Notes: a model not told the origin generated them from the letters alone. Positions 50,607-60,835 are shown, counted from the first letter of the stretch. The stretch is DNA of 64,000 nucleotides from Botrimarina colliarenosi (GCF_007859955.1 NZ_SJPR01000005.1:257011-321010); one strand, 5' to 3'. A program made the numbers and translations.

Positions 50607-50954
50607 TCACTTTGACGCGCCCGCTTGGAAACGACCTTCGATGCAATCGAGGATATTCTCCAGGTGCGGCTCGGCGACACGGTAGTAAACGCGTCGGCCT
50701 TCTTTCTCACTGGTGAAGAATCCGCACCGCTGCATCAGTCTCAGGTGCTCCGAGGCGACATTTTCAAGGACGCCGCAGTCTTCGGCCAGTTCGCCAACGG
50801 TGTATCGGTCGTGCAGGAGCAACTGCACCATCCGGATACGCACTGGGTGGGCGAGGATCCGCAAGCACTCGGCGGCTTGGCCGAGCGTTTCCATGTCGGC
50901 CTGCTTGAGCGGTCGACCGGCGGCTTTTTGCGGTTTGCTGGACTTCGTCGCCAT
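50607..50954 (-). CDS. ArsR family regulator, candidate persulfide sensor
   Basis: A 115-residue protein. The start at 50954 follows from the promoter, which lies immediately upstream and would exclude the earlier ATG at 51002. Winged HTH: AECLRILAHPVRIRMVQLLL, VGELAEDCGVLENVASEHLRLM, EGRRVYYRV. It lacks the metal-binding pattern of ArsR/SmtB. C30 in helix 2 and C104 in the last helix (ILDCIEG) sit as in the sulfide/persulfide sensors SqrR and BigR. Specificity is inferred from these cysteines and the neighbouring genes. Confidence 0.8.
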   Translation of the reverse strand: MATKSSKPQKAAGRPLKQADMETLGQAAECLRILAHPVRIRMVQLLLHDRYTVGELAEDCGVLENVASEHLRLMQRCGFFTSEKEGRRVYYRVAEPHLENILDCIEGRFQAGASK

Positions 50955-50969
50955 TAAGTTCTCCACCCT

Positions 50970-50998
50970 CAATATATCGTCACCTTGCGAGGTGTCAA
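50970..50998 (-). promoter_or_regulatory. Sigma70-type promoter of arsR overlapping its operator
   Basis: On the minus strand TTGACA (50998-50993), a 16-base spacer and TATATT (50976-50971) form a strong promoter. The spacer and -10 contain the operator-like sequence shared with 50567-50589. A GGAG site lies 6 bases before the ATG. The leader would be about 10 bases. Confidence 0.7.
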
Positions 50999-51224
50999 TC
51001 AATTATTCTCCCAGAATCTCGCCACCACGAAGTCATGGTTGCTAACAAAAGGGCTTTTCCCATTAGCTGGAATCGACCGACTTTCTGTGGCGGCATAGAC
51101 GTTGGATGGGATGGCGACGCCTAACTTGGCGTTCATAGCCGCCAGTGCGACGCCTACTGGGTGGCGCGCCAATGCATGCTCCGCGATTCACTGAGGTCGA
51201 AAGTACCATCGATAATTCGGAACG

Positions 51225-51404
51225 TCATCAAGTCGCTTCGGTTGGACCACCCGTTCGGAGTTGGGCCCTCCGGTAAGTCTCTGAGGTCTTCCGCCGGCTG
51301 CGAGACCGCTGCGAGTTAGCTTGAGCCCTTCGGCGCCGCGGGTGAGGCACCCTCGGCGACTTAGCCAAAGGCGAAAGTCCGCGAAGTCGATGCCACCTCG
51401 GCGA
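51225..51404. repeat. 45-bp degenerate tandem repeats, array 2
   Basis: Units at 51270-51314, 51315-51359 and 51360-51404 (each 45 bases, ending in CTGCGA, CTCGGCGA, CTCGGCGA) plus a degenerate unit from 51225. They share CCTCGGCGA-x-TTAGC with array 1 and have the same orientation. The rest of 51003-51501 contains no supported gene. Confidence 0.7.
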
Positions 51405-51501
51405 ACTCTGAGCGCAGTCAAGTGCGGTCATTGAGGATTATCGTAGAACTCTGATGACACGCTTGCGTGTCGAGTCGATGCCCGGCTATGTCGCGATTTC
51501 G

Positions 51502-52596
51502 CTAGCGGATCGCGGCCGCGGCCGATAGGTGACCATCGTTTACGCTGATTGCGTACGACATGGCAAAGTCATCAATGCTGTCGGCTAGGTACTCGATGTG
51601 GCCGTCGAGGCACGCGACGTTGACTCCCCCTGGGTGGTTGCTGCGGGGGGCCGCCGACAGGTAGCCGCGTGGGCCAAGTGTTCGGTTCCAGCGGACGCAC
51701 GGCATGCGATCTCTTGTCGAGGTGACACGTTGGGTGTCTCCACACAGCTGAAGTACATCGGCGTTTGGGCTTTGCGCGTTGGGCCGCTGGGTTTCGCCGA
51801 CGCTGTCGGGGTTCGCAACGAAGACGGCGTGGTCTTCCAAAACGAACGGCGCACCCTCGCCCGTACCATTGTGGCCGAGACGCCAGCCGGCGGGGTGCAT
51901 ATCGAACGCTAGCAGGCTTGCGCCACTCCATGGAACACTCCAGATACCTCGCTCGTCGGACTCGTCGTCGCGTGTCCGGACCTCGCTGAAGGCGATGGTT
52001 TTGCTGGTTCCGTCTTCGACTGATGCAAGCGTTTGGCCCTGTGCGATCAGGGCGCCTCGATACAGCAACTGCAGATCGATATGGAAAGGGCTGCAGTAGG
52101 CGGCGTAGTTGCCCTTCGCGAAGCGACGCCCCCGCGTTAGCGCAAGATGCTTGAAGGCGCGGCCCGACGCGTCATCGCTCGGACAGGCGTACTCGACGAG
52201 GAAGTGCTCCGGTCCGTCGGCCGGCTGATACGCGATATGAATTGTCGTATCGAATCGGTCGGCGACAGGGCCTACGTCCATATACGGCAGCAGCAACACG
52301 CCCCACCCAATCTGGAATCCGCCAAAAGGGTTAAAAACCTCGACGTCGAACTCTGCGTCGTGGTGGGTGCGCGTGATGCCTGCGGGCGGCAGGTGTCCCG
52401 CTGCCGCCTCGTAGTTGAGCGTCGCCAGCGCGATCTGTCGCAAGCGGTTGCCGCACTGGGCGCGGCGAGCCGACTCACGAGCCGCCTGGATGGCCGGCAA
52501 TAAGAGGGCGACGAGCACCCCAACGATCGCCACCACCACTAAGAGCTCGACGAGCGTAAAACCCGCTCTTCGAACGGTCAAAGGCTCGCTCGCCAC
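51502..52596 (-). CDS. DUF1559 prepilin-type protein, copy 2
   Basis: A 364-residue protein with prepilin motif [26 protein letters not shown] (residues 12-37) and the DUF1559 start [22 protein letters not shown]. The C-terminus has [21 protein letters not shown], the family's H-x-G-G-x-N-x-x-x-x-D-G motif. It overlaps the stop of the large secreted protein upstream in transcription by 19 bases. Confidence 0.9.
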   Translation of the reverse strand: MASEPLTVRRAGFTLVELLVVVAIVGVLVALLLPAIQAARESARRAQCGNRLRQIALATLNYEAAAGHLPPAGITRTHHDAEFDVEVFNPFGGFQIGWGVLLLPYMDVGPVADRFDTTIHIAYQPADGPEHFLVEYACPSDDASGRAFKHLALTRGRRFAKGNYAAYCSPFHIDLQLLYRGALIAQGQTLASVEDGTSKTIAFSEVRTRDDESDERGIWSVPWSGASLLAFDMHPAGWRLGHNGTGEGAPFVLEDHAVFVANPDSVGETQRPNAQSPNADVLQLCGDTQRVTSTRDRMPCVRWNRTLGPRGYLSAAPRSNHPGGVNVACLDGHIEYLADSIDDFAMSYAISVNDGHLSAAAAIR

Positions 52597-55532
52597 AACG
52601 GCCTCACAGGGGTTCGGAGGTGGCGTCCGCCCGGGGAGGCCGCCTCAACCGCGATCGGCTGCCCTTTCGACCGATCGACAGGAGGCTCTGCCATCTCGAC
52701 AGACGACTGGGGTCGCGATTGGCTGCCGAAGAGTAGCAACAAGGCGTTGTCGGTCACCTCGGTGTGGGGTAAGGGATCGGCTGACCGCTGCGCGGCGATC
52801 GATCGGGTCATCGTTTGGCCGAACGGCTCGCGGAACGACTGCGGGACTTCCGTTGGGGCGGCGACCTCATCAGCCGGCGGCTGAGCGGCGAGGGCTCCCG
52901 ATGACCCTATCTGTGCGGCCGAGTCAAAGGCGTCTCGCCAGATGGTGTAGTCGGCCGCATCGACGACCGAGTTCTTGTTGCCATCGGCAGAGAGGTCGTC
53001 GGTCGAACCATACGCGGCACGCCAAACGTCGGCGTCGGCCGCATCGACAACGCCGTTCCCTGAGTAGTCGCCCGACACGCCTGAACCGACAACCAGATAC
53101 GCGGCGGCAGGCATCGATTCCTGTACAAAGTCGTAAGCGGTGTAGGTAAATCGATCGGTACCGTGGTAGCCCAGGTCGGGCGTGTAGTGCACCGTGCCAT
53201 TGGGATCGAGGGTCAGCTGGCCGTGATCCGGCCCGCTGAGCAAGACGGCGACGACGGCTTCTCCCTCGGGGTCAAAATCGTTCGCCAGAACGTTCAACGG
53301 CGCGGTGGCTCGCGCGAAGCCACGAACCTGGGCGGCTCCGCCGATTGCGTCAATATCGAATCGGTCGTTCTGCGTGAGCGTCGGGCCGTTGAGCCCGATC
53401 TGCTCCCAGACCCACGACCACCAATCGCCTAGCACTAGATCAACTAGTTCTCCTAGATCGAGCGAGGGCGGGTCAGGAAGCGAATCGACGAAGTCGTCCC
53501 ACAAGAAAGGGTCTGCCGACACAAACCCGCCGGGATAGCAGAAGAAGCCGGCTAGCTCTGGATCGGAGCACGCAAATGGGTTGCCGGTTGGATCGTCCGG
53601 ATCCCCAACGAATGGGTCGGATAGCACCTGGGCCCGTAGCGTGTAGGCGACCGAGGGAAGCGGCACGCCCCCGAGTGAAACGGCAAAGAACTCGACGGTG
53701 TGCTCGCCCGGATCGAGAAGCACGGCGGGGGCGGTGCGCGTCTCGCCAGGTGGCGCCGCGACCCGAGTAATCACTTGGCCGAGTCCGTCCCGAACGATGG
53801 CGACCACAGCCGCCGGGCCCGAGACCAGAGCGTCCCCCGCCTCGAGAGCGAAGTGGAACAACTGCGGACGGCCAACGTAGAGCGTGTGTGAGGCGACGCC
53901 AACACTTCCGCCCACGGCGCCCGAGGCGGTCGTTTCGAGGACAACCGCGTCCGCGCCAAACGTGACCCTCAAGTCGTAGTTGCCCTCCGTAAACGCTCCC
54001 GATCCGTCGGCCGCTTCGACGCGAACGAAGTAATCCTTCCCGGGGTCGATCTCGGTGGCTTGAACGATCAGTTGGCCCGATCCGTTGACGATCGTCTCGG
54101 TTGCGACCGGCTGGTCGTCCTCGTCGAACACCGAGACGGCGGGGGTGAGCCGACCGGCGTCGAGCGAACGGACCGCGACCGTCATCACACCGCGTGGGCC
54201 CGCGGAGCTGGGCGGCGATTGGATTTTGTAATAATCGACCTCGCCGCCACCGACGATGCTGCCCAACACGTCGTACCGAGCTCCCTCGACAAATCCACTT
54301 GTGGTCGTCAGCTCGCTGCCCAACTCGGCGGTCTCGTTGGTCCCGCCGTCGTCGTTGAGGTAATCGTCTTCTTCGGGATCGAACCGCTTCGCGAGGTCTT
54401 CGGATGACAGTGTTTGGAAGGCCCCGCCCGTGAGGTCGTTAATCGTCTGGGCGTTGATGCGATTCAACCCGTCGAACGTCACAGCGAGTGAGTAGCCGCC
54501 GACTCCGAAGACGCCTAAGTCGGCGCCGCTCACGCGGAGCGTATAAGTCTCGTCGGACGAAGTCGCCGGAAGCTGCACGGTTAGCACCGAGCCACCAATG
54601 GCGTTCGACAAAGCCTGCGAAACGACCTCGCCGGCTCCGTTGACGATCGTCAGCGCCGGCTGGAGCAGGCTGACCCCGCTCGTCCGGAGTTGGACGGTCG
54701 TTGTCCCGGTGTAGTCCCCCGGCGAGTCGATGGTGAAGTAGTCGATGTCGGCTACCGTGCCGACGTCCCCGAAGACGATCGTCGGCGCCGATCCCTCCCC
54801 GTAGCCGGCCGCCGACGCCAGATCGAGCCGAGTCGCGTTTGCCGGAGTATCGTTGTTGGAGACGGGCCCGCCGGGTTGGTGGTCGTGCTGTTCGTTCGGA
54901 TCGGGGGCTCGCGCGCCGTGGATTGCTTGCAGGGCGGCGATGTCCCCCGGCGTGGGGTCACGCACCGCCGGTGCGGCGCCGGTGTGCAGCGGCGAATTGG
55001 GGTCGTCGTTGTCTTTCAGGCCAAAGACGTTCCCCGCTTCGTGCGTGAGAACCGCGAGCACGTCGTCGATCGTCTGGTAGTCGAAGGCGCTGTTGACCAC
55101 GACCTCCGCGAGCCAGGTGCCCGAAGCCACGTTGTCGATGGGAACGGAAACCGCCCCCACCTCGGGCGAGAGAGTCGTCGCCCCTAGGCGGATGTCGCCG
55201 AATCGGGCGTCGCCTTGGCTCGCCCCGGGGGCGCCGAAGGGCTGTCCGCCGTCGGACACCACCGCGATGTCGGAGTTGGTGTGGATCGCCCACTTCTGAA
55301 AAGCGGTCAGGGCAGCCTCCCGCCATTCGTTCCGCGGAGCGATCGCGTCGAGTGTCGCGTTCAAGCTGCTTGGCTCGTCACCGATCAGCACTCCATCGTC
55401 GGCGAAACTGAGCGTGAAGTGCGGGTCGAACCCGGCGAGGAGTCCTTGCGAATCGAGTGCGAGGCGCGGCTCGAGCCGTTCGGCGTGGCCTCGGCGTCGC
55501 GTCGGGCTGGTACGGTGCCGCTTGTAGTGCAT
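52578..55532 (-). CDS. Large secreted protein: matrixin-like domain, Ig-like domain and dockerin
   Basis: A 984-residue protein. It starts with the planctomycete export motif RLEPRLAL (residues 19-26). A matrixin-like domain (30-200) carries [11 protein letters not shown] (164-174). Pre-peptidase-like beta domains follow (240-620), then a cadherin/Ig-like domain near 730-830 ([27 protein letters not shown]) and a dockerin-like EF-hand pair ([34 protein letters not shown]). The second catalytic His of HExxH is Asn168, so proteolysis may be lost. Confidence 0.75.
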   Translation of the reverse strand: MHYKRHRTSPTRRRGHAERLEPRLALDSQGLLAGFDPHFTLSFADDGVLIGDEPSSLNATLDAIAPRNEWREAALTAFQKWAIHTNSDIAVVSDGGQPFGAPGASQGDARFGDIRLGATTLSPEVGAVSVPIDNVASGTWLAEVVVNSAFDYQTIDDVLAVLTHEAGNVFGLKDNDDPNSPLHTGAAPAVRDPTPGDIAALQAIHGARAPDPNEQHDHQPGGPVSNNDTPANATRLDLASAAGYGEGSAPTIVFGDVGTVADIDYFTIDSPGDYTGTTTVQLRTSGVSLLQPALTIVNGAGEVVSQALSNAIGGSVLTVQLPATSSDETYTLRVSGADLGVFGVGGYSLAVTFDGLNRINAQTINDLTGGAFQTLSSEDLAKRFDPEEDDYLNDDGGTNETAELGSELTTTSGFVEGARYDVLGSIVGGGEVDYYKIQSPPSSAGPRGVMTVAVRSLDAGRLTPAVSVFDEDDQPVATETIVNGSGQLIVQATEIDPGKDYFVRVEAADGSGAFTEGNYDLRVTFGADAVVLETTASGAVGGSVGVASHTLYVGRPQLFHFALEAGDALVSGPAAVVAIVRDGLGQVITRVAAPPGETRTAPAVLLDPGEHTVEFFAVSLGGVPLPSVAYTLRAQVLSDPFVGDPDDPTGNPFACSDPELAGFFCYPGGFVSADPFLWDDFVDSLPDPPSLDLGELVDLVLGDWWSWVWEQIGLNGPTLTQNDRFDIDAIGGAAQVRGFARATAPLNVLANDFDPEGEAVVAVLLSGPDHGQLTLDPNGTVHYTPDLGYHGTDRFTYTAYDFVQESMPAAAYLVVGSGVSGDYSGNGVVDAADADVWRAAYGSTDDLSADGNKNSVVDAADYTIWRDAFDSAAQIGSSGALAAQPPADEVAAPTEVPQSFREPFGQTMTRSIAAQRSADPLPHTEVTDNALLLLFGSQSRPQSSVEMAEPPVDRSKGQPIAVEAASPGGRHLRTPVRPLWRASL

Positions 55533-55628
55533 CCAAAGTAACCTGTATGGATCGGATCGCGCCGAAGGTCTGTCGATGAACTCAAAAGATCGGGGCGCCT
55601 GAGCTGGCCGGCGCCGGTCTCAACGCCG

Positions 55629-58600
55629 TTAGTCTCCCGCGGCCGCCTGGGCCGCCTCGGTTTGAATCTCACGTCGCGTTCGGGCCATGCCACGGTGGGC
55701 TTGGACGAGCTTCGAGTAGGCCGGCAGCTTGCGCACCGCCGCTAGATCGGGGTCGTATGCGGCTCGGGCGAGCAGCTTGTGGTCGGCATCGACCGCTCGA
55801 CTGAGCAAGGCGAGGGCTTGCGCACCGTCTTTATTCTCGGCCTTCGAGGTCAGTGACAGGGCGCACGCCACCTGGAAGAGGACGAGCGGTTCTTTGTTTG
55901 TAGCGACCACCCTCCGAACATCGTCGCGGCTCTGCTGTTGGCGCCCCATCCGAGCGTGGAGCACAGCACGGCCCGCCAGGGCGGCGCCGTCGGATGGGTT
56001 GGCATCGATCAACGTGTTGAGCGCGGCCATCGCCTCATCGGGCCGCAGCAAGCGGTCCGCGGCGACGTGGACCACATTTCTTAGGGCCGATGCCGAATCG
56101 GGCGACAGCACGAGCGCTTGCCGGAAGTCGGCGAGCGCTGCCTCGGGATCGTTGGCAAGGCGGGCGATCCCCCTCGCTACCCACCCTGCTTCATCGACGG
56201 GAGTCCCCGCGAGCCCTGCGGCCAAGTCGATTCGGGCTTGTTCCTCGTCGCCGACACGCCGGTGTAGACGGGCTCGCAACAAATAGGCCCGCGGGGGCGC
56301 GTCGTCCGTGGCGATCGCGGTGGTCAGATCATCGATCGCTCGTTGCAATTCCCCATTCGCCTCGTGCGCGATGGCGCGGTTCAACAGCGCACAGGTCAGG
56401 TGAGGACGCAATTGCAGCACCGCGTTGAAATCCTCCACCGCCGCGTCGAAGCGTCCGCGCTGCATGCGACAGAGTCCGCGATTGTAATTCGCCAAATACG
56501 AGGCTGGCTGCAGGGCGATCGCGCCGGAGAACGCGGCTTCGGCGTCGGCAAGCCGCGTCAGGCCTGCCTGGGCGTTGCCCAGAAGTAGCCAGACGACTGG
56601 GTCGTTCGGTTGTTGGCTCCTCAGCCCCTCCAGCACCGCCCCGGCGCCAGCGTGGTCACCGTCGGAAAGCAGGGATTGCGCCTGCAAGTAGGCGTCGACC
56701 AAACTTTCGTGCCCCAAGCCTTCGTAGGGTGGCGCCGGCGCGTCGCGGCCATGTGCCCCGACGATCTCGGTTCGTTGCTGAGCGAGAGCCTCCGAGTTCG
56801 AACCCAAGAGCAGGCAAGCTAGCGAGTTGTGCTCCAGCGCCGCCGAGAGGAGTCCGGCGTCCCCAGGTGGAACATGGGCCAACATCGTCTCCGCCCGCGC
56901 CAGCAGAAACGCTAGCTCAGCCAATTCGCCGTGCAAGGAAATCCGCGTGGCGTCGGGCAGCCGGCGGTAGTCCGGGACGCGACGCCAGTCTTCGGTCCCT
57001 TGGCCCACGTACGTGCGGAGAGTCGCGGTCCCGAGCTCGATCCCTTCTCGGAGGAGCTCGTGGTCGATGCTGGGCACGCTGAGGGACAGGCGCGCCCCCT
57101 CTAGCGAGGCCTTGAAGTCGTCGTAGTGAGACTCTGCCTCAAGGCGGGCGACGCGTTCTCCCACGGCTAGCCAGAGGCCCGCGAACAAGGCCGCGAACAG
57201 CAAGCCGGCGGCGGCGACGGGACCAGCCGAGGTCCACCGCGGATGCCGCCTACGCCACTTCGCGAATCGTTCGCTCCACGACGGATTGGGCGTGTGCTGT
57301 AGCGGGAGGTGCAACAGGTGCCGCGTAAGGTCGTCGGCCAGGTCGCTGGCTGTCGCGTAGCGATCCGCGGGGTCCGCCGCGAGGCACCTCGCGACCACGG
57401 CGTCGAGCGATGGCGGGACGCCCTGGGCCGTTGTGCGCAAAGGGGCGGCGCCTCGTCGCCGCTCCGAGGCGGACGCCTCGACTACCGATTCGAGGGCGCC
57501 GCGATGCTCTTTGAACGGCCGCTGCCCAGCGAGCAATTCGTATAGAATCACCCCGAGGGAGTAGATATCGCACCGCTCATCAACGCGCCGGCCAGTAAGA
57601 ACCGCGTCGAGGTGCTCCGGCGCCATGTAAGGGAGAGTCCCCCCCACCGTGAGGGAAGCCTCGCCGTAGGCCAGCACGCCGTCGGACAGGTTGAAGTCCA
57701 ACAACATCGGACGGCCGTCGTCCGCGAGCAGCACGTTGGCGGGCTTCAGGTCGCGGTGAATGATCCCCCGGTCGTGGGCGTGCGCCAGACCGCGGGCCAT
57801 GTCCCGAACCAGCTCGACCGCTGCCTCGATGGCGAGCGGCGTTCGGTCGGTTCGGGTGGCGGCCTCCTCTTTGACCTCTTGCTTCTTATCCGGCGTGATA
57901 CGGACGGTCTCCTCCTTCCCCCGAGCGACGGTGCTCTTCAGGGCTCCGTCGGCAGTTGGCCCCCCGGAGTGTTCAGACAGCGTTCGCTCTCCGCAGTAGG
58001 GCATGCAGACGCCAATCAAGCCCCCCGCCTCGTGGACGGAGTAGATCGGAACGATGTTGGTGTGCTGCAGTCGCGCCAGGTGCTCGGGTTCAAGCGACCG
58101 TCGCTGCGAGACTTTGAGCACAACGAGCCGCCGCGCTAGATCGTTTTGCTCGGCGAGGAACACCCGCGCAAACGCGCCGCGGCCGAGCTCGCGCACCAAG
58201 CGAAAGCCAGCGAAGCCTTCGCCTGGCTCAGGGTAAGCAGCCACTTCAGGGGTTGTCGAATCGAAATTGTCCGCCGAATCGAGGTCCTCCACGTGCGGCC
58301 ACCCAGACGTGCTCACCCCGTAGAGCGACTCGTACTCCTCGGGCAGGACTTGTTCACCCGCCTGCCGCCGCAGTCGATACTCTTCGAAGGCCGCGTCGCT
58401 GAGCAGGTCAGGCTCAGCGAAGAGTTGAGGCGCAACGGCCCGGTACTCCGACAGCCGCCGTGGGCAGCCACACTCCCAACTCCGCTCAAGATCGACGCGG
58501 ACCAATTCAACGGCAATCTGGGTGTGCAACGGATCGTCTGGCGGGACGAGAAAGTCTGCCAGTTCGACTTGTGGGCTCCGGGAGAGCGCTTCCTCGTATC

Positions 58601-58670
58601 GATCGACAACCTGGGCAATCCGAGGCCAAGCCGGTTGATTGGCGATCGGAGGCTTCACGGACCGAACCAT
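55629..58670 (-). CDS. Ser/Thr protein kinase with TPR domain
   Basis: A 1013-residue protein. A kinase domain lies at about 155-470: Gly loop LGRGAFARVF, Lys in VVLKVS, HRDLKPANVLL, and DFN in place of DFG (LLDFNLSDG). One membrane helix lies near 485-510 (AAGLLFAALFAGLWLAV). The extracytoplasmic part (650-1000) consists of TPR units (AYLQAQSLLSDGDHAGA, LADAEAAFSGAIALQP, FDAAVEDFNAVLQL). It abuts the ECF sigma gene. Confidence 0.85.
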   Translation of the reverse strand: MVRSVKPPIANQPAWPRIAQVVDRYEEALSRSPQVELADFLVPPDDPLHTQIAVELVRVDLERSWECGCPRRLSEYRAVAPQLFAEPDLLSDAAFEEYRLRRQAGEQVLPEEYESLYGVSTSGWPHVEDLDSADNFDSTTPEVAAYPEPGEGFAGFRLVRELGRGAFARVFLAEQNDLARRLVVLKVSQRRSLEPEHLARLQHTNIVPIYSVHEAGGLIGVCMPYCGERTLSEHSGGPTADGALKSTVARGKEETVRITPDKKQEVKEEAATRTDRTPLAIEAAVELVRDMARGLAHAHDRGIIHRDLKPANVLLADDGRPMLLDFNLSDGVLAYGEASLTVGGTLPYMAPEHLDAVLTGRRVDERCDIYSLGVILYELLAGQRPFKEHRGALESVVEASASERRRGAAPLRTTAQGVPPSLDAVVARCLAADPADRYATASDLADDLTRHLLHLPLQHTPNPSWSERFAKWRRRHPRWTSAGPVAAAGLLFAALFAGLWLAVGERVARLEAESHYDDFKASLEGARLSLSVPSIDHELLREGIELGTATLRTYVGQGTEDWRRVPDYRRLPDATRISLHGELAELAFLLARAETMLAHVPPGDAGLLSAALEHNSLACLLLGSNSEALAQQRTEIVGAHGRDAPAPPYEGLGHESLVDAYLQAQSLLSDGDHAGAGAVLEGLRSQQPNDPVVWLLLGNAQAGLTRLADAEAAFSGAIALQPASYLANYNRGLCRMQRGRFDAAVEDFNAVLQLRPHLTCALLNRAIAHEANGELQRAIDDLTTAIATDDAPPRAYLLRARLHRRVGDEEQARIDLAAGLAGTPVDEAGWVARGIARLANDPEAALADFRQALVLSPDSASALRNVVHVAADRLLRPDEAMAALNTLIDANPSDGAALAGRAVLHARMGRQQQSRDDVRRVVATNKEPLVLFQVACALSLTSKAENKDGAQALALLSRAVDADHKLLARAAYDPDLAAVRKLPAYSKLVQAHRGMARTRREIQTEAAQAAAGD

Positions 58671-59276
58671 TCAATCGTCCTCCGACTCGACCAGCGCACG
58701 CAATCGCTCGCGAAAGCTCTTCAGCGTCCGCTCGACCGTCCGCTTCGAACGACCGGACCGCGTAGCGATATCGGATACGGCGTGACCTTCGATCCGCAGG
58801 TCGATGATCCGGCGATTGGATTCGGGTAGATCGTTGATCAAGTCCGCAATGATCAGACGGAGGCTGTCGTAGGCGAGCCGGTCTTCGTCGGTCGTGATTC
58901 CCGCGTGGGCGATCTCGCTGTCCGCCGACCGTGTCCGGGCCACGTCTCGCTTCTGCGCGCGGTGGAAGACAGCGAGATCGCGGACCTTGTGAAGCGACAG
59001 CACGAGGAGCAGACGCCAGAGCTCTTCCCCATCGGGGACTTCGTAGAACCCGGCCGACGCCCGACGAAAAAAGGTCCGGAAAACCGATTGGACGACGTCC
59101 TCCGGGTCGAAGCGTGATCCGAGGTCGGCGCCCGTTTGTTTCGAGGCCAACGCTTGGAGACGGCGGGCGTAGCGTACGTAAATCTCGGTCGCGGCATCCT
59201 GCTCGCCGGACCGGAATCGACGCAACAAGGAACGATCGGACTTCGTTTGCACGGCGTTCAGAGACGAGGTGATCAT
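58671..59276 (-). CDS. ECF-type sigma factor, pair 2
   Basis: A 201-residue protein. Region 2: DPEDVVQSVFRTFFRRAS with LWRLLLVLSLHKVRDLAVFHRA; region 4 HTH: VSDIATRSGRSKRTVERTLKSFRERL. It is immediately followed by the kinase gene, the same order as pair 1 at 31.5 kb. Regulation by the kinase is the likely logic. Confidence 0.85.
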   Translation of the reverse strand: MITSSLNAVQTKSDRSLLRRFRSGEQDAATEIYVRYARRLQALASKQTGADLGSRFDPEDVVQSVFRTFFRRASAGFYEVPDGEELWRLLLVLSLHKVRDLAVFHRAQKRDVARTRSADSEIAHAGITTDEDRLAYDSLRLIIADLINDLPESNRRIIDLRIEGHAVSDIATRSGRSKRTVERTLKSFRERLRALVESEDD

Positions 59277-59340
59277 GCGCAGAACTCTGGTAGCGGGTCT
59301 CTCGCTAACCAGAGGAGCCGCCCGGGCCTATTGTAGCCGC

Positions 59341-59372
59341 CACGAGATCCTCGTGATTTCCGAGATTTCTCG
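59341..59372. promoter_or_regulatory. Two short dyads in the divergent promoter region
   Basis: CACGAG-ATC-CTCGTG (59341-59355) and CGAGA-TT-TCTCG (59361-59372) lie 65-96 bases upstream of the ECF start and 130-160 bases upstream of the divergent secreted-protein gene. They are possible operators; no regulator is identified. Confidence 0.4.
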
Positions 59373-59502
59373 CCTCCAGCCTATTTGGGGAAGAGCTGGC
59401 GGTTTTTCGAGACCCGCTCCGCTCTTCCAGATAGCCCGGAGCCGGAGGCCAAAACGCCGGCGGCCCCCACAGTTAGCCCGATTCTTCTCAGGAGACAATC
59501 CG

Positions 59503-60645
59503 ATGCGTGTTCTGGCAGCCGCGGTCCTTGCGGCGGTGGCCCTCGTGCTCCCCGCGAAGGCCTCAATCTACGGGACGATGTCGAACTTCGACGTCTTCAA
59601 TGAGACCGAGACCGAGGTCCACGGGGCCGAGATCGAACTCGAGGGCGTCCACCCGGAGGACATCGCCCGCTTCTTCCCGGCCCACTTCGACTCGAAGATA
59701 GTGTCACCCTTTGACGACGGAGCCGGCGCCTTCGGCGTTCGAGTAGTCTATGAAGGCTACAACTTCGGCGGGGCCGATTTTCTCGCGCCGACCGTCGGAC
59801 AATCCACCAACGGCCATACCTGTGTCGGAACGCCTGGGTGCGAACACTTCGGCTTCTCAACCGTTGGGGGCCAGCCAACCGCGTCCCACTTCTACTGGCT
59901 CGACGCCAATGGCGGTCGGATCGGCAACGCGCCGCAGCAAGTGCCAATGCCAAACTGGACCTACGTCCCCAACCCGGGCGGCAACCCAATCCTCCGCGCC
60001 GAGGTAGAGCCTGTTGAAGTGATCGAACAGCAGCCCGACTCGATCTGGATGAAAGTCTTCAAAACCGAAGTCGAGCGAGCCGTCGATCTGGCCGACTTGA
60101 TGTCAGGCATGAATAACGGGATCGTCCCCGAGGATCTCGGCGAAACGGAGACCGAGTGGGAGCTGCTCGAGGGCGGCGTGATGGACGAGGTCGAAGACGA
60201 GCTGGGTGACGGCAAACACGCCGTCGTGCGTCGCTACGAATACTACGAGTACACGGGTCCATACGACGAGGAGCACGAGCCGCTCTCGCTCTTCCTCGAT
60301 CAGGACCTGCCGGAGCCACCCGAGGGCGAGCTCGGGCAGTTCATCTCGGCGAATATGGTCGCTGCGAACTTGGAGCCGCCGGATCGCGTGTTCGGCGATT
60401 TCAATGGCGATGGCGTCGTCGATGCAGCTGACTACACCGTCTGGCGTGACAACTACGGTTCCGAAGAACAGTACCTCGCCGACGGAGACGATGACGGACT
60501 CATTGACGACGACGACTACGAGATCTGGTCGGGCGGCTTTGGCAACGTTCTCGGCGGCGCCGGACCGCCCGCGGGAGTGCCTGAGCCCAGCGCCGTCGTA
60601 CTCGCTACGCTCGCCTCACTGCTGATTCTGCGGAGCCGCAACTAG
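59503..60645 (+). CDS. Secreted dockerin/PEP-CTERM protein, copy 2
   Basis: A 380-residue protein. The start at 59503 follows AGGAG at 59490-59494. The signal peptide is VLAAAVLAAVALVLPAKA. The body has two paired cysteines (CVGTPGCEHFG). Dockerin-like repeats [20 protein letters not shown] and DGDDDGLIDDDDYEIW precede the PEP-CTERM tail VPEPSAVVLATLASLLILRSR. The acidic loops predict calcium binding. A terminator follows. Confidence 0.85.
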   Translation: MRVLAAAVLAAVALVLPAKASIYGTMSNFDVFNETETEVHGAEIELEGVHPEDIARFFPAHFDSKIVSPFDDGAGAFGVRVVYEGYNFGGADFLAPTVGQSTNGHTCVGTPGCEHFGFSTVGGQPTASHFYWLDANGGRIGNAPQQVPMPNWTYVPNPGGNPILRAEVEPVEVIEQQPDSIWMKVFKTEVERAVDLADLMSGMNNGIVPEDLGETETEWELLEGGVMDEVEDELGDGKHAVVRRYEYYEYTGPYDEEHEPLSLFLDQDLPEPPEGELGQFISANMVAANLEPPDRVFGDFNGDGVVDAADYTVWRDNYGSEEQYLADGDDDGLIDDDDYEIWSGGFGNVLGGAGPPAGVPEPSAVVLATLASLLILRSRN

Positions 60646-60679
60646 AGAGCCCAATTGGAACAGCCCGGGGTGGGCCAGT

Positions 60680-60719
60680 GATCGATCCGGTGAAGGTCTT
60701 CGCCGGGTCGATCTTTTTT
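60680..60719 (+). terminator. Rho-independent terminator of the PEP-CTERM gene
   Basis: GATCGATCCGG (60680-60690) pairs with CCGGGTCGATC (60703-60713) around a 12-base loop, followed by TTTTTT. It is 34 bases past the stop codon. Confidence 0.8.
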
Positions 60720-60835
60720 CTATTCGATATCGGTGAGACTTCCAGCTGCCACGACCGCCATCAACTCGCGAAGTTAGAGCCAGTAGCGATCGCCGCATAA
60801 AGAACTGCTGCCGGGTAGACGCCCGGCTTGGTCAG

